Assembly: GCA_020637235.1 (NCBI GenBank)
Contig: JACJWG010000006.1
Coordinates: 1-64,000, forward strand
Source of the DNA: Acidimicrobiaceae bacterium
GTDB lineage: Bacteria > Actinomycetota > Acidimicrobiia > Acidimicrobiales > Ilumatobacteraceae
Direction of reading: 5' to 3'
DNA length: 64,000 nucleotides
Below are positions 1 through 8,011 of this stretch, piece by piece; positions within the stretch are counted from its first letter, which is position 1, and each line of letters begins with the position of its first letter. The position numbers and the translations under genes were made by a program. The notes below the pieces were generated by a model, which saw nothing but the letters and a program-made list of their open reading frames with translations, did no database searches and was not told the origin of the DNA.

Positions 1-811
1 GGTCGCGCAGGTCGAGGTCGTCGAGGTCGGCCTTCGCCGCGTCGGCGCGGTCGAGCCACTCGGCGACGCGCAGCTTCGGCAACAATTGCTCGGCCATCGA
101 CAGCAGACCAGCCGCCGGCACCTCGTCCTTGCCCTCGGCCTTCAGGCGAGCGTTCTGCTCCTGGACCGCCTGGCGCACGGCCGGAATGCCACCCTGCAGG
201 GCGCGCTCCGCGACCGGCCGCTGTGCCTCGGGCAGCTCGGCGAGCACCGAGTTGCGGTGCGTCCGGCCCGGCTTCAGGCGCTTGGCCTTCGGTCGCTGGG
301 GCAGCTCGGGAGGCGGGGTGAAGTGGGGACGCTGGCGTCGCTCGGGGCGCGGTCCACGACGCTCACCGCCGTCGCCGTCGCGCGGCGGACGGTCGCCACG
401 TGGACCGCGGTCGCCGCCGGGACGATCGCCGCGCGGACCTCGATCGCCACGGTCGCCGCGGTCGCCGCGGTCTCGGCGCGGCCCCCGATCTCCACGATCG
501 CCACGATCGCGGCGGTCGTTGCGGTCGCGCTTCGCGAGTTGTTGGGTCACCGGCTCGAAGGTGGTCGTGGTCGGGATCAGCTCGAGCAGGCCGGTACGTG
601 CGGTCTTGCCCTTCGGGTCGGTCACCGACACGATCGTCATCCCGTCGATCTCCATCTCGGCCTCGGCGCGCAACACCTGCCCGGCCGCAGCGCCAGCGGG
701 CAGCAACGAGCCGTCGAGCACACCCTTCGGTTCGCGAGCGCCGGCCTTGCGCCACGTCCACGTGCCGTCCGGGCGCGCGCTGGTGAGTTCGATGTCGATC
801 CGTCGGGACAT
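1..811 (-). CDS. RGD-repeat-rich protein of unknown function (C-terminus beyond left edge)
   Basis: The frame opens at an ATG (809-811) and is still open at base 1, so the C-terminus is missing. The visible ~270 residues begin with an ordered N-terminal part (about 1-90). A low-complexity stretch follows, built from RGD, DRGDRG and PRGDR units (roughly 95-155). Then comes a Pro/Lys/Arg segment (RPKAKRLKPGR) and a helical, Ala/Glu-rich part starting near NSVLAELPEAQRP. The charged RGD/RG region looks like a disordered nucleic-acid- or protein-binding linker. No catalytic motif or signal peptide is visible. It is transcribed divergently from the carbonic anhydrase gene. Function unknown; the coding call rests on strong G/C third-position use and the long open frame. 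Confidence 0.7.
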   Translation of the reverse strand, partial: MSRRIDIELTSARPDGTWTWRKAGAREPKGVLDGSLLPAGAAAGQVLRAEAEMEIDGMTIVSVTDPKGKTARTGLLELIPTTTTFEPVTQQLAKRDRNDRRDRGDRGDRGPRRDRGDRGDRGDRGPRGDRPGGDRGPRGDRPPRDGDGGERRGPRPERRQRPHFTPPPELPQRPKAKRLKPGRTHRNSVLAELPEAQRPVAERALQGGIPAVRQAVQEQNARLKAEGKDEVPAAGLLSMAEQLLPKLRVAEWLDRADAAKADLDDLDLRD

Positions 812-897
812 AGGGCCACCACCGTATCCGCCGCCGCCCCTCCGGTGCACCCTCGCCGCTGCGATCGACGGTGCGGCCTCGGCAGTGGACCGCTCGC

Positions 898-903
898 TAC
901 GTT
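898..903 (+). promoter_or_regulatory. Putative leaderless -10 (TACGTT)
   Basis: TACGTT lies 6 nt before the GTG at 910. With the usual 6-7 nt from -10 to the transcription start, the mRNA would begin at the start codon. The same spacing recurs at many genes in this window. Confidence 0.4.
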
Positions 904-909
904 CGACGT

Positions 910-1428
910 GTGCCCATCTACGCCCTTGCCGACCTCGAACCCACCATCCATCCCGACGCGTTCGTCCATCCCGACGCAGTCGTCATCGGCGACGTCCGCG
1001 TCGGCCCGCAGAGCTCGATCTGGCCGGGCGCCGTGCTGCGCGGCGACGAGGGCCACATCGAGATCGGCGCCCGCACGTCGATCCAGGACAACTGCGTGTT
1101 GCACACGACGCCCGAATGGCCGACGGTGGTCGGCGACGAGTGCGTCGTCGGACACATCGTCCATCTCGAGGGATGCACGATCGAGTCGCGGTGCCTGATC
1201 GGCAACGGCTCGATCGTGCTGCACCGTGTGGTGGTGCGCACCGGTGCGATCGTGGCGGCCAACGCCGTGGTGCTGAACGACACCGAGGTGCCGTCAGGTG
1301 CGATCGCCGCCGGTGTGCCCGCCACGATCAAGCTCGACCGAGCGCGTGCCGCCGACATCGACCGTGGCGTCGCCAGCTATGTCGCACGCACCGCTCGCTA
1401 TGCGCGCGAGCTGCGCAGGATCGGCTGA
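910..1428 (+). CDS. Gamma-class carbonic anhydrase family protein (left-handed beta-helix)
   Basis: This 172-residue protein has the hexapeptide-repeat pattern of the gamma-carbonic anhydrase/PaaY/YrdA family: PDAFVHPDAVVIGDVRVG, then SSIWPGAVLRGDEG and a C-terminal helix. The usual zinc-ligand histidines are present (CVLHTTP, CVVGHIVH). It may hydrate CO2 or act on a CoA-linked substrate; family members differ, so the substrate is open. The GTG start is chosen because homology begins there and a TACGTT -10 sits 6 nt upstream; the upstream extension looks non-coding. The prmA start follows 5 nt after its stop, suggesting one transcript. Confidence 0.85.
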   Translation: MPIYALADLEPTIHPDAFVHPDAVVIGDVRVGPQSSIWPGAVLRGDEGHIEIGARTSIQDNCVLHTTPEWPTVVGDECVVGHIVHLEGCTIESRCLIGNGSIVLHRVVVRTGAIVAANAVVLNDTEVPSGAIAAGVPATIKLDRARAADIDRGVASYVARTARYARELRRIG

Positions 1429-1433
1429 CGGGC

Positions 1434-2252
1434 GTGATCGCGCTCGTCGTGGAGGTGGATCCGGTCGACGTGGAGATCGCCGCCGATGCGCTCTGGTCAC
1501 TCGGGGTCGTGGCCGTCGAGGAGCGTGCGGGACACGACGGCCGCATCGAGCTCTGGACGTCGCTCGGCGACGATGTCGAGGCGATCGCCGTCGCCCTCGC
1601 CGCGCTGCCCGTTTCCTGGCCTCATCGGTTCGTCGAGGTGGACGACCGCGTGGTCGACACGTGGCGCGAGTTCGCCACGCCGACGTGGATCGCCGACGAT
1701 CTCGTCGTGTGCCCTGCGTGGGTGGACGCGACGTTCGCCCCGCACGTCGAGGTGATCGAGATCGAGCCGGGCGCCACGTTCGGGATGGGCGATCATCCGA
1801 CGACGGTGCTGTCGCTCCAGGCCGTGTCCGCGGTGATCGGCGCGGGCGGCGTGCAGTCGGTGCTCGATGTCGGCTGCGGATCGGGTGTGCTCGCGATCGC
1901 CGCGCTCCGGCTCGGGGCCACGTCGGCGGTCGCGGTCGACATCTCACCGGCGGCCGCCGTCGCCACGGTGGACAACGCACGGCGCAACGGGGTCGTCGGA
2001 CGCATCGACGCGAGCACCACACCGCTCTCGTCGGTGACCGGCTCCTACGATCTCGTGCTCGCCAACATCCTGGCACCCGCCCTCGTCGAGCTCGCGCCGC
2101 ACCTGCGGCGGGTGCTGGCTCCGGGCGGCACCCTCGTCGTGAGCGGCATCCTGGCCGACGACCACGACCACGTGCTGCGCGCCCTCACGCCCTTGCAGGT
2201 GCGGTCGACCCGCGTGCTCGACGGGTGGGCGGCGATCAGCCTGCAGCCCTGA
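1434..2252 (+). CDS. prmA: Ribosomal protein L11 methyltransferase
   Basis: This 272-residue SAM-dependent methyltransferase would trimethylate ribosomal protein L11. An N-terminal substrate-recognition domain (about 1-90) precedes the family signature GATFGMGDHPTT near residue 120, the SAM-binding loop LDVGCGSGVLAIAA near 142, and the NPPY-type position occupied by LANILAP near 205, as is typical for PrmA. The GTG start lies 5 nt after the carbonic anhydrase stop, which sets the start and implies cotranscription. Length matches the family. Confidence 0.92.
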   Translation: MIALVVEVDPVDVEIAADALWSLGVVAVEERAGHDGRIELWTSLGDDVEAIAVALAALPVSWPHRFVEVDDRVVDTWREFATPTWIADDLVVCPAWVDATFAPHVEVIEIEPGATFGMGDHPTTVLSLQAVSAVIGAGGVQSVLDVGCGSGVLAIAALRLGATSAVAVDISPAAAVATVDNARRNGVVGRIDASTTPLSSVTGSYDLVLANILAPALVELAPHLRRVLAPGGTLVVSGILADDHDHVLRALTPLQVRSTRVLDGWAAISLQP

Positions 2253-2289
2253 CCGCTGCCCGCGTCGCCCGGCGGTGCCGCAGGCCGTG

Positions 2290-3108
2290 TCAGCGCGAGG
2301 GGCGGAACGACGGCGTCCGCTTCTCCAAGAACGCGTTCACCGCCTCGGCATGTTCGGCCGACGTCCAGCACCGCGAGAGCATCTCCATCTCCCGCTGCTG
2401 CACGACGCCGAGGTCGGCCTCGACGGCGTTGTCGGTGAGGAGTTGCTTGGTCATCCGCAGTTGCAGATCCGGGTTGGCCGCATACGACGCCGCCGTCGCG
2501 ATCGCCGTGGCCACCAGCGCGTCGGGCTCGACGAGGTCGTCGACGAGGCCGATCCGATGGGCGTCGGCGGCCGGGACGAGGCGGCCGGAGAGCATCAGAT
2601 CGCTCGCCCGGCCGATCCCCACGCGTTGTGTGAGCAGGCGGGTGCTCGCGAGCTCGGGTACGAGTCCCATCTTGATGAAGCCCATGCCGAACTTGGCGTT
2701 CGTCGACGCGACGATCTGATCGGCGGGGAGGCACATCGTGACGCCGATGCCGACGGCAGCACCGTTCACGGCACACACGATCGGCTTGCTCGCCCGCAGC
2801 AACGCCACCCAGTCGAGGCCCCGCGGCATGCCGCCCATGCCGCCGGCGGTGTCGCGGCCGGGATCGACACCGTCGATCCGGCTCTTGAACGTTGCCTCCA
2901 TGTCGGCGCCGGCGCAGAACCCACGACCGGCTCCGGTCATCACGATCGCGCCGATGTCCGGGTCGACGTTGGCCGCCGCGATGGCGTGTGCCTGCTCGTC
3001 GGCCATGGTCGGCGTCCAGGCGTTGAGCTTCTCCGGGCGGTTCAGCGTGATGAGGACGATCTCGTCGTCGTCCCCGCACCGCTCCACGGTGATCTGGGTG
3101 TGCTCCAT
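2290..3108 (-). CDS. Enoyl-CoA hydratase/isomerase family protein
   Basis: This 272-residue crotonase-fold protein has the substrate-binding start LNRPEKLNAWTP, the oxyanion-hole segment GAGRGFCAGADM (about 65-76) and a second oxyanion region AVNGAAVGIGVTMCLPAD (about 112-130). The helix downstream contains the EL pair in GLVPELAS, where a catalytic Glu is found in hydratases. The probable role is hydration or isomerisation of a CoA thioester in fatty-acid or aromatic catabolism. It stands alone between prmA (convergent) and the APH-like gene, so the substrate cannot be narrowed. Confidence 0.88.
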   Translation of the reverse strand: MEHTQITVERCGDDDEIVLITLNRPEKLNAWTPTMADEQAHAIAAANVDPDIGAIVMTGAGRGFCAGADMEATFKSRIDGVDPGRDTAGGMGGMPRGLDWVALLRASKPIVCAVNGAAVGIGVTMCLPADQIVASTNAKFGMGFIKMGLVPELASTRLLTQRVGIGRASDLMLSGRLVPAADAHRIGLVDDLVEPDALVATAIATAASYAANPDLQLRMTKQLLTDNAVEADLGVVQQREMEMLSRCWTSAEHAEAVNAFLEKRTPSFRPSR

Positions 3109-3143
3109 CGCTGCATCGTGTCACCCTCGCGGTGACCGAGGCG

Positions 3144-4220
3144 TCAGCGGGCGACCGCGAGCAGGGGAGAGAAGTCGGTGCGTTCGAAGCCCGGGAGGTA
3201 GCTGCGCACGGCATCGCGGCGGAACTGGGCGCAGAGGTCGCTGCGGAAGAAGCGTGCACCCTCGCGCACGACGTAGTTGAGGATGAAGAACCGGTACACC
3301 TCGGGCAGGAACATCAACTCGTCGGCCGACATCGGGAACACGTCCGTGTAGGCGTCGAGGAAGGCGAGGAACGACGGCTCGAGCAGCGTGTGTGCGCCAT
3401 AGGTGAATCGGGTGCGGTCACCGGTGCTGCTCGACACGCGCGAGAGGAAGTAGAAGTCGAGCATGCGCGGCTCGATGCGGAACCAGTCGTAGTCCCACCG
3501 GCTGAACAGACGGAACCCGCCGTCGATGCGCTTCACCGAGAAGTTGCCGAGGTTCCAGTCGATCAGCACCGGGATCTTCGGCCACTCGTCGTAGCCGAGC
3601 TCGATCAGCCGTTCGAGGAAGCCGTGGGTGTGCCGCCAGAGCAGACCGATCGCCTCCGGCGGGAGCCCGAAGTTGCGCGGGGCGAACGGGCTCTCGAGCA
3701 GATCGAGCAGGTGGATCGCATCGCTCTTGATGGTCTTCGAGCCGCCGGGGATGCGTGGCGCGATGTCGGTGCACGCGAGGTGGAACTCGGCCATCTCGCG
3801 CCCGAGGTTGCGGATCAGCCCCTCAGACAGGATGCGTGGCAGCGATTCGGCGCGTGGCACGTCGTCGTAGAAGACGGCCCAGATCGTCTTGTCGTACCAG
3901 GTGAAGATGTGCGGTCGCTCACCCGGCGCGAGGTGGTCGAGTCGGGTGGTCCACACATCGGCGAGCATGCCGGCGAAGCGGGTGGTGTCGAGCAGCGAGG
4001 CGCAGCGCTGCAACCGGTCGTGATCCTCGACGAACAAGAAGTACGAGCCGTAGGACGACACCTTCGACACGAGCGTGCTGTCGTCGGAGAGGTGCACCCG
4101 GTACACACGGTTGGTGGAGACGTTGGCGCTCACCTCGTCGAGCGAGGTGATGCGGCGCGGGTCGCCGTACTGCTCCCACGCCAGATGGACCGCGTGTCGG
4201 TGATCGGCGCCCTCGACCAT
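3144..4220 (-). CDS. APH/choline-kinase-fold phosphotransferase-like protein
   Basis: This 358-residue protein resembles the aminoglycoside-phosphotransferase/choline-kinase fold. The N-lobe carries a beta-lysine candidate (STLVSKVSS near residue 50) and acidic residues in the following helix. The C-lobe has a Brenner-type motif altered to VLIDWNLGNFSV (about 220-232) and an acidic metal-binding segment RWDYDWFRIEPRMLDF. The usual HxD is IDW here, so catalysis may be divergent or absent. Substrate unknown. The ATG start is supported by a TACGAT -10 hexamer 7 nt upstream. Confidence 0.65.
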   Translation of the reverse strand: MVEGADHRHAVHLAWEQYGDPRRITSLDEVSANVSTNRVYRVHLSDDSTLVSKVSSYGSYFLFVEDHDRLQRCASLLDTTRFAGMLADVWTTRLDHLAPGERPHIFTWYDKTIWAVFYDDVPRAESLPRILSEGLIRNLGREMAEFHLACTDIAPRIPGGSKTIKSDAIHLLDLLESPFAPRNFGLPPEAIGLLWRHTHGFLERLIELGYDEWPKIPVLIDWNLGNFSVKRIDGGFRLFSRWDYDWFRIEPRMLDFYFLSRVSSSTGDRTRFTYGAHTLLEPSFLAFLDAYTDVFPMSADELMFLPEVYRFFILNYVVREGARFFRSDLCAQFRRDAVRSYLPGFERTDFSPLLAVAR

Positions 4221-4227
4221 GCCGAGG

Positions 4228-4233
4228 ATCGTA
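4228..4233 (-). promoter_or_regulatory. Putative leaderless -10 (TACGAT)
   Basis: On the minus strand TACGAT sits 7 nt upstream of the ATG of the APH-like gene, matching the leaderless spacing seen at other genes here. Confidence 0.4.
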
Positions 4234-4282
4234 CCGATCGGTGTCGGCGCCGGCCGTCACGGCCGCGGCGCGACCGGCTGGA

Positions 4283-4588
4283 TCAGACCGCGTCGCGGGC
4301 GCGCACGCCGATCGGCGCGATGAGTCGGAAGCCGGCCTCGTGGCGCTCGTCCTCGCTCTCGCCGCCCCAGAACCCGTACTCGTGGTTCGTGCGGGCGAAC
4401 TCGCGACAGGTGCTGTTCACCGTGCACGAGGCGCACACCGCCTTGGCCATCGCCTCACGCCGCTCGCGTGCTTGCGGCCGTTCGGCCGGCGGTGGGAAGA
4501 ACAGGTGCGTCAACCCCTTGCACGCTGCCGTCGTCATCCACCGATCATCGGTCTGCTCCCGGTGGAACAGCGTTTCTACCGCGGCCAT
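4283..4588 (-). CDS. WhiB-family iron-sulfur transcriptional regulator
   Basis: A 101-residue WhiB-like protein, an actinobacteria-specific 4Fe-4S regulator that works with the primary sigma factor. The four cluster cysteines are visible: one in TAACKG, then CASCTVNSTC giving CxxC-x5-C spacing. The G-rich beta-turn appears as YGFWGGE and is followed by basic residues. The ATG at 4586-4588 is chosen over upstream in-frame starts because a run of G (GGGGG) lies 5 nt before it and WhiB homology begins just downstream. An inverted repeat lies about 115-140 bp upstream. Confidence 0.92.
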   Translation of the reverse strand: MAAVETLFHREQTDDRWMTTAACKGLTHLFFPPPAERPQARERREAMAKAVCASCTVNSTCREFARTNHEYGFWGGESEDERHEAGFRLIAPIGVRARDAV

Positions 4589-4702
4589 GGAACCCCCTTG
4601 TCCAAAGCGAAGTCGCTGATGCGCTCGTTGCGATGGTCCCGGTCGTCCCCTCGGGGACCGACCCCCTCGACCGTCGCCGTGGGCGAGCTTACGAAGAATT
4701 GA

Positions 4703-4727
4703 TTGCCGAGTCAATTGTACTCGGCAA
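4703..4727. promoter_or_regulatory. 9-bp inverted repeat between whiB and threonine aldolase
   Basis: TTGCCGAGT and its exact complement ACTCGGCAA are separated by a 7-nt AT-rich loop (CAATTGT). It could be an operator for whiB: on the minus strand a TTGACT hexamer overlaps the repeat and TAAGCT follows 17 nt later. It could equally be the terminator of the threonine aldolase gene, which ends 19 bp away. No T-run is present. Confidence 0.45.
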
Positions 4728-4745
4728 AGAAACGGCGTGCTCGAA

Positions 4746-5810
4746 TCACGCCGTGCACAACGCCCGGACGCCCGCTGCGAACCGGGCGACATCGTCGTCG
4801 GTGGTGTCCCACGCCGTCATCCAACGCACCTGTCCGCGACTCTGGTCCCACGGCCAGAAGAAGCACCACTGTTGCAGCGGCTCGATCAGCTCGGCAGGGA
4901 GCACGGGGAACACGCTGTTCACCTGCGGCGCCGAGTCGTAGCCGATCTTCGGGATGTCCCTCGTCGCGTCGTACAGCACCGCGGCGAGCCGGTTCGCGTG
5001 CGCGGCCGACCGGATCCACAGGTCGTCGTCGAGCAGGGCGACGAACTGGGCGGCCACGAAGCGCATCTTCGAGGGCAGCTGGGTGACCTGCTTCCGGATG
5101 AACGGTGCACGCGCGGCGAGCAAAGGGTCGAGCAGGATGACGGCTTCGCCGAAGGCCATGCCGGCCTTGGTGCCGCCGAAGGAGATCGCGTCCACACCCG
5201 CGTCGACGGTGAAGCTGCGCAGGGCCTCGATCGTGCCGCCGAGCGCAGCGGTCGCGTTCGCGATCCGCGCTCCGTCGAGGTGCACCTTCATGCCGAGCCG
5301 GTGCGCGGCGTCGCAGATGGCAGCCACCTCGTCGGCGGTGTACACCGCGCCGAGCTCGGTGCTCTGGGTGATCGACACGACGCCGGGTTGGGCGTGGTGC
5401 ACGTCGCCGACGAGGTGTGCGAGCTCGTCGATCTGTTCGGGCTGCAGCTTGCCGTCGGCGCTCGGCAGCGTGTGCAACTTGCTGCCGAGGACGCGTTCGG
5501 GTGCGCCGGTCTCGTCGACCGCGATGTGCGCCCAGCGGCTGCACACCACCATGTCGGCCGGTCGGATCATGGTGGCGAGCGCGAGCACGTTGGCACCGGT
5601 GCCGTTCCAGGCGAGCAGCGGCGTGGCGGTCGCGCCGAACAGATCGCGGAAGCGGCCGACCGCCTCCGCCGTCCACCGGTCGTCGCCGTAGGCGAGGGCG
5701 TGTCCGTCGTTGGCGCGGACCAGGGCGTCGAGCACCGCCGGGTGTGCGCCGGCGGCGTTGTCGCTGGCGAACGAACAGGCAGGGGCGGGCGGCATCTCGA
5801 CCGGGCTCAT
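4746..5810 (-). CDS. Low-specificity threonine aldolase / beta-eliminating lyase family
   Basis: A 354-residue fold-type I PLP enzyme of the threonine aldolase family, expected to cleave L-threonine or allo-threonine to glycine and acetaldehyde. Seen: N-terminal FASDNAAGAHPAV, the PLP-stacking region YGDDRWTAEA, the ITQSTELGAVY segment, the aspartate motif VHLDGARIAN (about 198) and the Schiff-base lysine in SFGGTKAGMAF (about 228). Length is normal. The ATG is the first start before the conserved N-terminus. It has no obvious operon partner; the TetR stop lies 16 bp upstream of its start. Confidence 0.85.
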   Translation of the reverse strand: MSPVEMPPAPACSFASDNAAGAHPAVLDALVRANDGHALAYGDDRWTAEAVGRFRDLFGATATPLLAWNGTGANVLALATMIRPADMVVCSRWAHIAVDETGAPERVLGSKLHTLPSADGKLQPEQIDELAHLVGDVHHAQPGVVSITQSTELGAVYTADEVAAICDAAHRLGMKVHLDGARIANATAALGGTIEALRSFTVDAGVDAISFGGTKAGMAFGEAVILLDPLLAARAPFIRKQVTQLPSKMRFVAAQFVALLDDDLWIRSAAHANRLAAVLYDATRDIPKIGYDSAPQVNSVFPVLPAELIEPLQQWCFFWPWDQSRGQVRWMTAWDTTDDDVARFAAGVRALCTA

Positions 5811-5826
5811 GCGCCCAGTATCGCGG

Positions 5827-6510
5827 TCAGGGACTCGATCTGCGCTGCTCGCTGCCGCCGACCGACCGGCGTGCCGTCTCGATCCCGTCGAGCAGCCGTT
5901 CGAGTGCGTGGACGAAGCGCTCGTCGGCGGTGCCGCGATACAGGTGCGACGAGGCGGCCACGGTGTGCGGGTACTCGGTCGGGTCGAGCGTCGCGTACAC
6001 CGATCGCCAGCGGAAGTACTGCTGCGAACGCTCGCGGTTGGTGAGCGAGTGCAGCGCAGCGTCGATCGCCGCCGATCCGACGGTGAGCTCGATCACGCTG
6101 TGGTAGGCCATCGCGGCCGCACCGTCGTCGAAGCCGGCCGTGTGGAACTGGGCGAGGAGCGCCTCGGTGATCGCGAACTCCGTGGGCTGCAGCGGTGGAC
6201 CGAACTGGAGGGCCGTCGCGAGCTGTGGTTGGTTGAGCAGCGCCGACCGGAGGCGTCGACAGACCTCGACGACCACGGATCGCCAGCCGTCGGTGTCGCT
6301 CGGCAGCACGGCGGTGACCGAGCCGAGCAGCCGCTCGCTGACCGCGCGCAGGAGTTCGGCCTTGTCGCGGAAGTGGCGGTACACCGCCGTCGGGTCGCTG
6401 CCGAGGGCCTGGCCGAGGCTGCGCATGGTGAACCCGTCGGAACCCTGTTCCTCGATCAGTCGGATGGTGGTGTCGACGATCGTGTCGCGGGTGAGGGCGG
6501 CGCGGCTCAC
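5827..6510 (-). CDS. TetR-family transcriptional regulator
   Basis: A 227-residue TetR protein with an N-terminal helix-turn-helix (about 20-50: TMRSLGQALGSDPTAVYRHF) and a long helical ligand-binding C-terminus. Its GTG overlaps the TGA of the acyl-CoA-dehydrogenase-like gene by 4 bp (GTGA), so the two are translationally coupled. The likely targets are the two matching palindromes in the divergent region at 7767-7787 and 7962-7984 (spacer of 3 nt), which would let it repress both its own operon and the hydrolase-NicX operon. Inducer unknown, probably a pathway intermediate. Confidence 0.9.
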   Translation of the reverse strand: MSRAALTRDTIVDTTIRLIEEQGSDGFTMRSLGQALGSDPTAVYRHFRDKAELLRAVSERLLGSVTAVLPSDTDGWRSVVVEVCRRLRSALLNQPQLATALQFGPPLQPTEFAITEALLAQFHTAGFDDGAAAMAYHSVIELTVGSAAIDAALHSLTNRERSQQYFRWRSVYATLDPTEYPHTVAASSHLYRGTADERFVHALERLLDGIETARRSVGGSEQRRSSP

Positions 6511-7739
6511 GATCCGCCCTCGCCGGGGTCGTCCTGGTCGTAGAGGCGGGCGCGGCCGAGGCGTTCGGTGCACACCTCGGCGCTCCAGGGCAGCATCGTC
6601 GAGCCGAGTCGTGCGTCGCGGTACATCCGCTCGAGCGGCATCGTCTTCTGCATGCTCTGTCCGCCACAGACCTTGATCGCGAGCGACGCCACCTCGGCGG
6701 CGTGCTCCATCACGGTCACGGCCGCCGCCCAGCCGGTCACCAACTCGTCCTCGGTCGGGTCGATCGTCGCCTCGTCGATCGCCCGGTACAGCAGCGCCTG
6801 GCTCTGCTGGTGCTTCAGCTGCATCTGTGCCCACCCGACCTGCTTGATCGCATGGTCGCGGCGTGGGCCGGTCACCTGGCCGGGCAGCTCGCCGCGCAGG
6901 TAGGCCGCCGTGGTGTCGAGGATGCCCCCGGTGAGGCCGAGGTAGCTGGGCGTCAGCGACAGGAACAGCCACGGGTAGCGCAGCGCGGCCTGGTTGTAGG
7001 TGCCGGCGGGCATCCACTCGTTCGCGTGGGGCACGAACACCTCGCGCATGAGCAGGGTGCGCGAGACGGTGCCGCGCATGCCGAGCGGGTCCCAGTCGTC
7101 GACGATCTCCACGCCGTCGGCCTTCGTCGGCACCCCGAGCAGGCGGATCACGTCCTCGCCGGGCACCTGGCAGGTGACGTTGTAGAAGTCGGCGGCGCCC
7201 GACAGCGACGCGAAGATCTTGCGGCCGGTGACGAGCCAGCCGCCGTCGACGGGCACGGCCTTCGTGGCGACGCCAGTGGTGGCGCCGGGCGCGAGGCCCT
7301 CGCTGAAGGGCTGGCTGTGGATCATCCCGTCCTCGACGACGCCGCGGTACATCTCGGCACGGATCTGTTCGTGGCGGTCGCGTTCGGCGGGGGAGAGGTC
7401 GAGCAGATCGGCGACCTGCCCCGTCCACAGCATCGTCGCGTTGTGCATGTTGAAGGTGAGGCCGGTGGCGCCGCACGAGCGGCCGATCTCCTCGCTCACG
7501 CGGATGTAGTCGGCATAGGTGGCGCCGAGGCCGCCGAAGCGGCGGGGGACACAGACCGCGAGGAGGCCGTTGGCGCGGAAGTCGGCGAAGTTCTCGAACG
7601 GGAAGCTGGCCTGCCGGTCGTAGACGACGGCGCGCTCGCGCATCGCCGGGGCCATCTCGCGCACGAGGTCGACCAGGGCACGGCGGAACTCGCGGGTGCC
7701 GGGTTCGAGACGGATGAGGTCGGCGTCGACAGCGGTCAT
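6507..7739 (-). CDS. Acyl-CoA dehydrogenase-fold flavoprotein
   Basis: A 410-residue acyl-CoA-dehydrogenase-fold protein: N-terminal helical domain with CVPRRFGGLGATYADY, a middle beta-domain with IHSQPFSEG and VTGRKIFASLSGAADFY, and a C-terminal helical bundle with IKVCGGQSMQKTMPLERMYRDARLGS. This fold serves true dehydrogenases and also flavin-dependent monooxygenases that attack aromatic or heteroaromatic rings. Being divergent from a NicX-type ring-cleaving enzyme, a hydroxylase role is plausible but unproven. The ATG at 7737-7739 is preferred because upstream frame extensions run into repeats and operators. Confidence 0.85.
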   Translation of the reverse strand: MTAVDADLIRLEPGTREFRRALVDLVREMAPAMRERAVVYDRQASFPFENFADFRANGLLAVCVPRRFGGLGATYADYIRVSEEIGRSCGATGLTFNMHNATMLWTGQVADLLDLSPAERDRHEQIRAEMYRGVVEDGMIHSQPFSEGLAPGATTGVATKAVPVDGGWLVTGRKIFASLSGAADFYNVTCQVPGEDVIRLLGVPTKADGVEIVDDWDPLGMRGTVSRTLLMREVFVPHANEWMPAGTYNQAALRYPWLFLSLTPSYLGLTGGILDTTAAYLRGELPGQVTGPRRDHAIKQVGWAQMQLKHQQSQALLYRAIDEATIDPTEDELVTGWAAAVTVMEHAAEVASLAIKVCGGQSMQKTMPLERMYRDARLGSTMLPWSAEVCTERLGRARLYDQDDPGEGGS

Positions 7740-7766
7740 CGGGAGATCATCCGCGTCGACACCGGC

Positions 7767-7787
7767 GTTGTCAACAGTGTTGGCAAC
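7767..7787. promoter_or_regulatory. TetR-type operator 1
   Basis: GTTGTCAAC, 3 nt, GTTGGCAAC: a near-perfect inverted repeat (8 of 9 positions). A further half-site GTTGACACC follows at 7791, giving half-sites every 12 bp. It lies just upstream of the acyl-CoA-dehydrogenase-like gene. Confidence 0.6.
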
Positions 7788-7804
7788 AGCGTTGACACCG
7801 CAGC

Positions 7805-7880
7805 GCCGTCCACCCGAGTGCCAGGCGTCCACCGGAGTGTCAGGCGTCCACCCGAGTGTTAGGCGTCCACCCGAGTGTGA
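7805..7880. repeat. Four tandem 19-bp repeats
   Basis: GTCCACC recurs at 7808, 7827, 7846 and 7865, an exact 19-bp period. The unit is close to GGCGTCCACCCGAGTGTYA. Inverted partial copies (CACTCGGGTG) occur just downstream near 7903 and 7931. The array lies between the two TetR-type operators in the divergent promoter region. Regulatory or merely expanded DNA cannot be decided. Confidence 0.75.
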
Positions 7881-7961
7881 CAGGGCACCCCGGGTGATCC
7901 TGTGGCACTCGGGTGACCCGTTCCGCGAGGACTCGGGTCGAGCGAGCCGGGCTGTCAATGC

Positions 7962-7984
7962 TGTGGTCAACATCGTTGACAACA
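7962..7984. promoter_or_regulatory. TetR-type operator 2
   Basis: TGTGGTCAAC, 3 nt, GTTGACAACA: a 10-bp-arm inverted repeat with one mismatch, sharing the core GTCAAC N3 GTTG with operator 1. It ends 13 bp before the putative -10 of the hydrolase gene, where a bound repressor would block transcription. Confidence 0.65.
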
Positions 7985-7997
7985 GTGCGGGGCGGTG

Positions 7998-8003
7998 TAC
8001 CAT
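7998..8003 (+). promoter_or_regulatory. Putative leaderless -10 (TACCAT)
   Basis: TACCAT lies 8 nt upstream of the ATG at 8012, directly downstream of operator 2. Confidence 0.4.
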
Positions 8004-8011
8004 CGGCACGC

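Noticed and set aside
7805..7880. CRISPR array
   Set aside because: Four 19-bp units are directly adjacent with no spacers and no cas genes nearby.
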